Below, piece after piece: positions 4,559 through 10,229 of a stretch of DNA of 10,229 bases. The stretch is from Chitinophagales bacterium (GTDB taxonomy: Bacteria > Bacteroidota > Bacteroidia > Chitinophagales > Chitinophagaceae). The translations under genes were made by a program, and so were the position numbers. Numbering within the stretch: position 1 is the stretch's first letter; each line of letters starts with the position of its first letter. The notes beneath the pieces were generated by a model, which searched no databases, was not told the origin of the DNA, and saw only the letters and a list, made by a program, of their open reading frames with translations. The stretch is taken from assembly GCA_025355935.1 (NCBI GenBank), contig JANXYS010000113.1, positions 1 through 10,229 of the forward strand. Reading direction: 5' to 3'.

Positions 4559-7348
4559 TTAAAATTGAATTGAAGTAACCGCTCCTTTTCCATCAGCCTT
4601 CAAGACCTGGAGTTTATAGTTACCTCTTGAAATATTTTTAGCATTTATAGTTTCCACCAGGGTATTTTCATTATGCTTGAGGGTTGTCAGGAATAGTACT
4701 TGTCCATTATTATTAATAATTCGGACACTATAAACTCCACTAGCAAAGGAATTCATCTTTAAGTGAATAACGCCACCCTGAATAGGGTTCGGGAATACTG
4801 TGATAGGTGCTGCGTCTTTTGAAAGTTTTACTTTTACAATTGCGCTATATTCTATTAGCCCATTATCACTAGTACTTTTTACCCGGTAAAAATGATCTCC
4901 TGCTGCAGGACTGAAATCGGGTAAAGAATAGATTGCAGAGGAACCATAATTGTTCGTAGGCGTTTTTGAGCCGGCAAGCCTAAAATTAATTCCGTCAGAT
5001 GAGGTCTCTACTTTATAATCCCGAATGCTGGTTTCATTCTCCACTTTCCATTCAATCATAATATCCTGACCCTGAGGATAGGCCCTGATACCGGTAAAAG
5101 TAACGGGCACAATAGTTATTGAGTACACAAAGAAAGGAGTTGCCTGAGTTTCATTATAGTAAGCGATAGCAGCCCCCGAACCTGTGCTTATCATAGACGT
5201 ATACTGCCCGGTGATCCCGGCCGCATCCGGAGTAACAAAACTTCCCCATGCAGCTCCGTTAATATCACCCGACCTGATGTATCGAAGATCTCCCGTAGCG
5301 TTTGCGTAATATGAAATGGCTGGGTTACCATTAATAATTTGCAATGAAGTATAAAATCCTGCATCATTGGCACCATCGAGTACTAACGGTATGCTCCAGG
5401 CTGCCCCGTTCGCATCTAACGAGCGTACGAAGAGAAGGGCTCCGGTGGTTACATTATGATATGATATTGCCGGGAAACCATTGACAGATTGAAGGGATGT
5501 GTAAGATCCTGTGTTTGTCGCATTATCAACGATAATAGGGGTACTCCAAATTGATCCGCTGGCGTCGGTTGCGCGAATATATTTCAGGAAGCCACTGGTT
5601 TGGTCATAATATGAAATCGCTGGATTGCCATTGATAATCTGTAACGAGGAATATAACCCAACGTCGTTAAGGCCCGCATCCAAAGTAATTGGCGTCCCCC
5701 AAGACGCGCCTGAAATATCATTTGCCCTAACGTATTTGAGATCACCATTCGTTTGGTCATAGTAGGCAATCGCTGGATTTCCGTTTACAATTTTTAAAGA
5801 TGTGAATAAGCCAACAATATTTGCAGATATATCAATAGACACCGGGGTGCCCCATGCGGTTCCGGATATATCCGATGCGCGAACATATTTTAAATCTCCG
5901 TTTGTTTCATCATAATATGAGATCGCCGGATTGCCATTAACAATCTGCATGGAAGTGTATTGCCCTACAAGGCCGGCCGCATCTATTGTAATGGCAGGGC
6001 TCCAGGCAGTTCCCGTAGTATTTGTTGCTCTGGCAAATTTCAGATCATTGTTTGAAGCATCCCAGAAAGAAACGGCCGGATTAGCATTTACAATCTGCAG
6101 CGATGTAAACCTACCTACGTCTCCCACAACATCAAGGGAAATTGACGGGTTATAAGCGGTTCCCGTAGCATTTGAGCTCCTAATATATTTCAGATCTCCG
6201 TTTGTCTGATCCCAATACGAGATCGCCGGGTTTCCGTTAATTATTGACAGAGAACTATTCATTCCAACGTCTGAGGTGGTTTCTACAGAAATCGGTGCAC
6301 CCCAGGCAGTACCTGCAACGTTCGTTGCGCGAACAAATTTTAGGTCGCCGCTGGTAGAATTATAGTAAGAAATAGCAGGATTTCCGCTCACTATATTAAG
6401 CGAGGTTGAAAAGCCAGAGGTCGGTGTGCTATCAAGTGTAAGCGGCGCATTCCAGGTACTGCCAGAAGCATCAACGGCGCTGATATATTGTAAACTGCCA
6501 GTGGTGGAATTAAAAAATGAGATTGCCGGATTACCGTTGACTACTAAAAGAGAAGTAAAAGCGCCTACGTCCTCAATTGCGCCCGCGAGTACTTGTGGCA
6601 GGCCCCAGGCTGTACCGGAAGCATCTGTAGCGCGAATAAAATTTAAATCCCCGTTTTGTGAATCATAATACGATATTGCCGGATTACCATTAACGATTTG
6701 TAATGAAGTGAAAAGACCAGAAAATCCTTTTGTGTCAAGGCTTTGTGGTAATCCCCATGAGCTGCCGTTCACATCCGTAGCCCGGATAAATTTTAAAAAT
6801 CCATTTCCGGCGTCGTAATAAGAAATAGCCGGAAAACCATTAACTATCTGCAAAGAAGTATATTGACCATTGTTGCCACCTAAGTCAAGGCTTACAGGCG
6901 TACCCCAGGAAGTGCCTGCGGCGTCATTAGCCCGCACAAATTTTAGAGTTCCATTTGTAACATCGTAGTAAGAAATGGCAGGGTTGCCATTCACAAGTTT
7001 CATCGAAACATATTGGCCAACATCCCCAACAGAATCGATAGTAAGCGTCTTGGCGAATGATGTTCCGTTTGCGTCAGTAGCCCTTACATACATAAGATCA
7101 TGACGGGTGTCATTATAATAAGCTATTGCGGGATTCCCACTTACGGTAAGCAGACTGGAGTATTGCCCGATTATACCGCCAGTTCCACTGTTGGGATCGA
7201 CAACCTGCACAGGTGCCGCAAAGGTTTGGGCTGAAGCACCACCACAAAATAAAGTGAGAGTTACAACTAATAAGAAAGTAATATATTTCAATGAAACACG
7301 TGCAGATGAGGACTCTCCGGTTGAATAATTAGTAAAGTTTGTTTTCAT
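4559..7348 (-). CDS. Large T9SS-exported protein with fourteen 50-residue repeats (probable beta-propellers)
   Basis: A 929-residue protein. Signal peptide: residues 1-40 with a long charged n-region, hydrophobic core about 22-36 and cleavage ASA|Q. From residue 61 follow thirteen full repeats of 50-51 residues and a shortened fourteenth (714-751). The consensus is G-[QL]-[YF]-T-S-L-Q-I-V-N-G-N-P-A-I-S-Y-Y-D, then N-G-D-L-K-[YF]-[IV]-R-A, then D-x-x-G-T-x-W-G-x-P-x-x-[LI]-D. About 50 residues with four predicted short strands suits one propeller blade each. Residues 752-841 look like a fibronectin-III-type domain (IEWKVENE..IRDYKVE.SSDGINF ... HFYRVKSTSDNGLIEYS). Residues 850-929 are a T9SS type A sorting domain (VFPNP, GVYSVRIINNNGQ, GNYKLQVLKADG). 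It is therefore exported through the outer membrane and attached or released; a binding or adhesion role is likely, no catalytic motif is seen. A longer frame starts at a TTG (7366); the ATG at 7348 is preferred. Confidence 0.93.
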   Translation of the reverse strand: MKTNFTNYSTGESSSARVSLKYITFLLVVTLTLFCGGASAQTFAAPVQVVDPNSGTGGIIGQYSSLLTVSGNPAIAYYNDTRHDLMYVRATDANGTSFAKTLTIDSVGDVGQYVSMKLVNGNPAISYYDVTNGTLKFVRANDAAGTSWGTPVSLDLGGNNGQYTSLQIVNGFPAISYYDAGNGFLKFIRATDVNGSSWGLPQSLDTKGFSGLFTSLQIVNGNPAISYYDSQNGDLNFIRATDASGTAWGLPQVLAGAIEDVGAFTSLLVVNGNPAISFFNSTTGSLQYISAVDASGSTWNAPLTLDSTPTSGFSTSLNIVSGNPAISYYNSTSGDLKFVRATNVAGTAWGAPISVETTSDVGMNSSLSIINGNPAISYWDQTNGDLKYIRSSNATGTAYNPSISLDVVGDVGRFTSLQIVNANPAVSFWDASNNDLKFARATNTTGTAWSPAITIDAAGLVGQYTSMQIVNGNPAISYYDETNGDLKYVRASDISGTAWGTPVSIDISANIVGLFTSLKIVNGNPAIAYYDQTNGDLKYVRANDISGASWGTPITLDAGLNDVGLYSSLQIINGNPAISYYDQTSGFLKYIRATDASGSIWSTPIIVDNATNTGSYTSLQSVNGFPAISYHNVTTGALLFVRSLDANGAAWSIPLVLDGANDAGFYTSLQIINGNPAISYYANATGDLRYIRSGDINGAAWGSFVTPDAAGITGQYTSMISTGSGAAIAYYNETQATPFFVYSITIVPVTFTGIRAYPQGQDIMIEWKVENETSIRDYKVETSSDGINFRLAGSKTPTNNYGSSAIYSLPDFSPAAGDHFYRVKSTSDNGLIEYSAIVKVKLSKDAAPITVFPNPIQGGVIHLKMNSFASGVYSVRIINNNGQVLFLTTLKHNENTLVETINAKNISRGNYKLQVLKADGKGAVTSIQF
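5096..7168 (-). repeat. Coding tandem repeat array, period about 150 bp, 14 units
   Basis: Thirteen units of 150 or 153 bp (5210-7168) and a partial fourteenth (5096-5209) inside the T9SS protein gene. Units 4, 9 and 10 are 51 codons, the others 50. The DNA of the units is much more diverged than the protein: for instance the codons for NGNPAISYY differ at most third positions between units 2 and 4. This indicates old duplication kept by selection on the protein, not recent slippage. Confidence 0.9.
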
Positions 7349-7621
7349 GTAGAGTTTTAGGTGCAATGGTTAGGTGAAAGCAATAATGTGTCAAGATGCA
7401 GCATATGCACAAATTTTCTGCCATAGTCTGTTTTAGCAGGGCAAAGGCGAAAATAAACATTGATTTGCATCAAAAGAGACATATTCCATCGAACAGATGT
7501 AGATTTTCCTATAATCGCTGACAAGCTCAACGACAAGAATAAGAAATCAGAAGTTATCGAGAGAGGTTAATAGTTGAAAACTTACGCATTTGTTAGGTCG
7601 ATAGTAACTCTTAAAATAAAG
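7349..7621. other. Intergenic stretch without a supported gene
   Basis: 273 bases between the NTF2-like gene and the start of the large repeat protein gene; the promoter of the latter should be here. The best fragment I find on the minus strand is TTTG followed 15 nt later by TATTTTCG, one mismatch and short spacing, so I do not call it. No convincing terminator follows the gene ending at 7622. Confidence 0.45.
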
Positions 7622-8062
7622 TTATTTCTTTATCATAATGGATTGACCCACGAGTTTCCACTCTCCTTTTATCTTTTCAAGGATGCGGAACTCTGAAGAA
7701 TAAGTCTTGAACCCGTCCGGTGAAATAGACTCTTCATCGTGACTTACCCACGCATTTTTACCCGACACACTTATCTTATAGTTACTATTTGATGAAGTCC
7801 CTCCTTTTCCCATAGAGTTGGGAGAGGGATTAATCATTGAAGAAACAGGAACATCAAAAACTTTTCCATCGCCAGTGGAAACCAATATTCTTGAATAAGG
7901 TTGTAAAAACCAACATGCGGCGTGTGCTTTCACATCCCCAGACCGCCAACTTGCAGATTCTTTTTCAAGTACTTTTTTAATAGCGTCCTCGGCCGATGTT
8001 TTCTGTGAATAACTGTTGGTAACAGAGATTGCGAAAAGTGCGAGTAATAGTGTTCTTTTCAT
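7622..8062 (-). CDS. Secreted NTF2-like protein (SnoaL/DUF4440-type)
   Basis: A 146-residue protein with a Sec signal peptide (1-19, MKRTLLLALFAISV, SYS|Q). The mature part starts with the typical helix DAIKKVLEKESASWRSGDVK (26-45), then AHAACW (46-51), SRILVSTGDGKVFDVP (57-72), MGKGG (84-88), and the sheet strands YKISVSGKNAWVSHDEES (95-112), KTYSSEFRILEKIKGEWKLV (119-138). This order and the closing strand EWKLVGQSI are characteristic of the NTF2-like superfamily; homologues are sometimes named endo-arabinase in databases, which the sequence does not justify. No catalytic set can be assigned; a ligand-binding role outside the cytoplasm is possible. It is not closely similar to the other NTF2-like protein at 2658-3158. 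Spacing to neighbours is 90 nt upstream and 273 nt downstream, so it is probably a single gene or paired loosely with the dehydrogenase gene. Confidence 0.9.
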   Translation of the reverse strand: MKRTLLLALFAISVTNSYSQKTSAEDAIKKVLEKESASWRSGDVKAHAACWFLQPYSRILVSTGDGKVFDVPVSSMINPSPNSMGKGGTSSNSNYKISVSGKNAWVSHDEESISPDGFKTYSSEFRILEKIKGEWKLVGQSIMIKK

Positions 8063-8151
8063 TGTTCAAGCTTTACTGTAAAGTGAATTTTTTCAAATGC
8101 TAAAGTGAAAATACAAAATGGTGCTGGAATTTACCCGCTTCTGACTTAACG

Positions 8152-8880
8152 TTACGTTACAGGATTCATTTGTTTAAATGCGGCGTTTAACTCTGCGGAC
8201 CCAATCGAGGACATGTGTTCACTAAACCCAAATGTAAGTTCCTTTCTATTTTCTTTCAATTGTTTAAATACGGCATCAATAAAATCACTTACAGCAGGTG
8301 CGAAATCATGTAAACCTTTTCCGCCAAGATCAGTATTAAGAGCCGGCGGAATAATTTCAATGACTTCGATGTTTTTGTGTCGCAATAAATGCCTTAAAGA
8401 AAGCGTAAATGAGTGGAAGAAAGCTTTTGTTGCAGAATATACCGGGACGGTTGCAAGAGGACTGAACGACAACCCTGAAGTGACATTCATAATAGTAGCA
8501 AGTGCAGGAAGCTTTAAAAACAGTGATGAAAGTTGTAGTGGTGCAATAATGTTTACTTCTACTTCGCGCTGAGCCTTTGAAAAAAAATCGTCATCGGAAA
8601 TGTCCATCCAGTTTTGTATCCCCGCATTATTAATTAAAACAGTAAGATCCGGATGATCTTCGGAAATCCATTTAAACAAATCTATCCTTTCGGCTTCACT
8701 TGTCAAGTCACATCTCCTGGTAATGAGGGCTGGGTTTTTTAATACAGCTTCGTGTAATCGTTCTTCGCTGCGACCACATATTATCACCTCATTATTCTCC
8801 TGTAAAAATCTTAGAGCCAGTCCTAGGCCGATACCGCTCGCACCGCCGGTTATTAGAATTTTATTCTCAGACAATTTCAT
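8152..8880 (-). CDS. Classical short-chain dehydrogenase/reductase (DltE-like SDR)
   Basis: A 242-residue cytoplasmic NAD(P)-dependent oxidoreductase. Rossmann-fold motif TGGASGIG (11-18), CGRSEERL (35-42) after beta-2, Asp58 in CDLT, NNAG (84-87), and the catalytic tetrad Asn110, Ser135, Tyr148 and Lys152 (YSATK). Arg38 after beta-2 and the lack of an acidic residue at the strand end suggest preference for NADP(H) (inference). IIPPALNTDL (176-185) takes the place of the usual PG motif region. The overall pattern (LINNAGIQN, MNVTSGLSFSP, PVYSATKAFFHSFTLSLR) matches the DltE-like group; the substrate is unknown. A longer frame from a TTG at 8901 exists, but the ATG at 8880 has an AAAGG-like ribosome site (GAAAGGCGCC) and lies 12 nt after the inferred transcription start, so it is preferred. 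Confidence 0.94.
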   Translation of the reverse strand: MKLSENKILITGGASGIGLGLALRFLQENNEVIICGRSEERLHEAVLKNPALITRRCDLTSEAERIDLFKWISEDHPDLTVLINNAGIQNWMDISDDDFFSKAQREVEVNIIAPLQLSSLFLKLPALATIMNVTSGLSFSPLATVPVYSATKAFFHSFTLSLRHLLRHKNIEVIEIIPPALNTDLGGKGLHDFAPAVSDFIDAVFKQLKENRKELTFGFSEHMSSIGSAELNAAFKQMNPVT

Positions 8881-9243
8881 GGCGCCTTTCGTTTTAAACA
8901 AAGCTATTTAAAACGCTGTTGAAAAAATCAAATTTCGCGGATTATTAAGCAAGTCTATGTTACTTATACATTAAATAAAAGAAAGTTTTATGGCAATGTT
9001 TATTGCAGGTTCTTTCCGACAGTGAAATGTAGCTCGATAACTTGCCATACGATGGGTCCGCTTTCTCTAATTTACGATTCACATACCGGTGATGTAAAAA
9101 CAATTCCGTGACCAGGCATCATTCGCTTTTCGCAAACCGACCAGGCCGAAGATTTAATAAAGTTTATGCTTTTCCCTCGTAACACATTTTAAAGATTATA
9201 AGCCGACAAAAGACTCATTTATCAGCACACTATTTGTCCCATG
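8881..9243. other. Intergenic stretch: dehydrogenase promoter, otherwise empty
   Basis: 363 bases between the CPBP gene and the dehydrogenase gene. The left end carries the promoter at 8899-8932. The remainder shows only frames of about 25 codons or less on both strands, no recognisable peptide, no clear hairpin with a T run after the CPBP stop, and no RNA gene that I can recognise. Confidence 0.5.
8899..8932 (-). promoter_or_regulatory. Bacteroidota-type promoter of the dehydrogenase gene
   Basis: On the minus strand TTTG (8932-8929), 22 nt, then TAGCTTTG (8906-8899). Both boxes match the TTTG / TAnnTTTG consensus exactly; the spacing is a little longer than usual. The inferred transcription start is near 8892, about 12 nt before the ATG at 8880. 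Confidence 0.5.
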
Positions 9244-9993
9244 TCATAGGAGGTAAAATATACAGTAAATCATCCCTAAGTTAAAGGCGGAATGGCACAG
9301 TATGGCACCCAAAATGGATCCTGAGTACTTTTTAAATAGAAAAAATAATATGCTCACCAAAAACATGCCCGACACCCATAGGAGCGTAGCGAAGGGCAGG
9401 AATTGCCATCGGTAATTAATGAATACTAGTCCGAAGTGTGAGATATGAACGATTGCGAACGCTGCGCTGTCAACAAGAGATGCGCGTTTATCCCCCATTG
9501 ATTTCGCGAAAGATGAATGAACAATACCTCTAAAAAATAATTCTTCACCGATTGGGCTGAAGGTCATGCCCGTCAATGCCATTATAGTAAATAGAATCAT
9601 TCTGTCATTCGCTTTGATTCCCGCAGGGATATTATAAGACTTTGCGATGTACATGTACCAATTACTAAATGAATTTCCATACAGGATGTTTCCTAAGAAG
9701 TACAATAAGAAACTTACAAGAATTCCCGAGAGGACTGCGACGAGAAGCACCCGGTAATTTTCGGGTCTGGTAATTCCTATTTTAGTTCTTCCATACCGGC
9801 TAAGGAATACGTATGGAGCAAGCGCGGAAAGCAACATAATGAGGCCGATAAATCCATAGCTTCCCGTCTTATTTGCGTGGAGAACTAATATAAACCGTGG
9901 GATACATATCGCAAGTAAAAGGGCTAGACCAAATTTCCAATTAAAATCAAAAAACTTTTGCCAAAAAGGTCTGAGTTCGTGTTCCGATGCCAT
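9244..9993 (-). CDS. CPBP-family intramembrane metalloprotease (CAAX protease/Abi type)
   Basis: A 249-residue polytopic inner-membrane protein with about seven or eight hydrophobic segments (around 21-39, 47-65, 82-104, 132-147, 176-192, 199-219 and 226-248). The three conserved motifs of the CPBP (Rce1/Abi) family are present: EELFFR (Glu150, Glu151, Arg155), His183 in FAIVHISHF, and HSAFN (His234, Asn238). These residues form the catalytic site of intramembrane glutamate proteases such as Rce1, so the enzyme is probably active. Bacterial members include bacteriocin-immunity and anchoring proteins, but no bacteriocin or prenylation gene is nearby, so the substrate stays open. The start ATG at 9993 is the first in the frame, gives a charged cytoplasmic N-terminus (ASEHELRPFWQKFF) and fits the family length. 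It stands 363 nt from the next gene. Confidence 0.93.
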   Translation of the reverse strand: MASEHELRPFWQKFFDFNWKFGLALLLAICIPRFILVLHANKTGSYGFIGLIMLLSALAPYVFLSRYGRTKIGITRPENYRVLLVAVLSGILVSFLLYFLGNILYGNSFSNWYMYIAKSYNIPAGIKANDRMILFTIMALTGMTFSPIGEELFFRGIVHSSFAKSMGDKRASLVDSAAFAIVHISHFGLVFINYRWQFLPFATLLWVSGMFLVSILFFLFKKYSGSILGAILCHSAFNLGMIYCIFYLL

Positions 9994-10022
9994 TAAAAAA
10001 GTAATGTTTTTATGAGGGAGTT

Positions 10023-10091
10023 TTGAAAGTATTTTTCGTGCTTGCTGTCAATCTCTTAGTTTTATTAGGAGCTTGCTCACCACTGCTATAA
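10023..10091 (+). CDS. Possible 22-residue lipoprotein-like peptide
   Basis: A TTG-started frame with one Lys, then a hydrophobic run (FFVLAVNLLVLL) and a perfect lipobox LGAC at residues 15-18, ending CSPLL. The mature lipopeptide would have only five residues. A purine-rich GAGGGAG lies 2 nt before the TTG, and a 6-bp hairpin (10095-10112) follows the stop. There is no ATG in this frame; a stop occurs at 10002-10004. It could be a tiny entericidin-like lipoprotein, the remnant of a longer lipoprotein, or chance. TTG starts are uncommon in this phylum, so confidence is low. Confidence 0.2.
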   Translation: MKVFFVLAVNLLVLLGACSPLL

Positions 10092-10229
10092 AGAAACGCT
10101 TATTTTAGCGTTACGACAAAAAAGAAGTTTTTTTCATGACTGCTCTGTGCGTATTATTTTGCGGAAGTTAATGTTTGCCTGACGGAAATAATATGTCGCG
10201 TAATTAATCGCTTTTTATAAACATTTATA

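Noticed and set aside
5096..7168. Regular 150-bp repeats as a CRISPR-like or non-coding satellite array
   Set aside because: The units keep an open frame with conserved protein and diverged third positions, so they are coding repeats.
7229..7255. Lipobox around the Cys in LTLFCGG of the large repeat protein
   Set aside because: The residues before the Cys (TLF) do not fit a lipobox, and ASA|Q is a good signal peptidase I site.
7349..7366. Six-residue extension of the large repeat protein
   Set aside because: It depends on a TTG start; the ATG at 7348 gives a good signal peptide.
8213..8572. 119-codon frame antisense to the dehydrogenase
   Set aside because: It lies wholly within a well-supported gene on the other strand and has no sensible protein features.
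8881..8901. Seven-residue extension of the dehydrogenase
   Set aside because: It needs a TTG start and would begin upstream of the inferred transcription start; the Rossmann motif position is normal from the ATG at 8880.
8960..9240. Short frames such as a 24-codon minus-strand one and a 19-codon plus-strand one
   Set aside because: Too short, no start context, no recognisable peptide.
10109..10135. Minus-strand peptide MKKTSFLS
   Set aside because: Stops after eight residues; the A/T-rich bases are better explained as a hairpin.

Overview
The window looks like an ordinary stretch of chromosome from a member of the Bacteroidota, most likely Chitinophagaceae or a relative (inference). Four things point there. 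A very large secreted protein ends in a type IX secretion (T9SS type A) sorting domain. Two intergenic regions carry good matches to the Bacteroidota promoter (TTTG, about 20 nt, TAnnTTTG). Start codons mostly lack strong Shine-Dalgarno sites. Several small proteins belong to families I know mainly from this phylum. The DNA is AT-rich and I see no insertion sequence, phage gene, tRNA, rRNA or CRISPR array.

Layout. Left edge: a minus-strand gene for a membrane-anchored protein of unknown function runs off the window (319 down to 1). Divergent from it, on the plus strand, is a secreted two-domain alpha/beta hydrolase (419-1738). Everything else that is clearly coding is on the minus strand. Read in transcription order from the right edge: a CPBP-family membrane protease (9993-9244), a classical short-chain dehydrogenase (8880-8152), a secreted NTF2-like protein (8062-7622), a 929-residue T9SS protein with fourteen 50-residue repeats (7348-4559) closed by a strong intrinsic terminator (4513-4540), a DUF1572/DinB-fold protein (4392-3820), a 68-residue membrane protein with its own promoter and terminator (3665-3459), then a probable three-gene operon: a secreted NTF2-like protein (3158-2658), a GNAT acetyltransferase (2613-2158) and a DUF1801/YdhG-like gene (2156-1783). 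A one-base frameshift breaks that last gene near its 5' end.

How the genes work together. Apart from the three-gene cluster, the genes seem to be single units or loosely spaced, and nothing links them into one pathway. The common theme is export: at least five products carry signal peptides. No novel multi-gene system is supported. The items most worth a second look are the frameshifted DUF1801 gene, the architecture of the fourteen-repeat protein, the hydrolase with an extra N-terminal beta-rich domain, and a possible 22-residue lipoprotein-like peptide at the right edge (10023-10091, plus strand).
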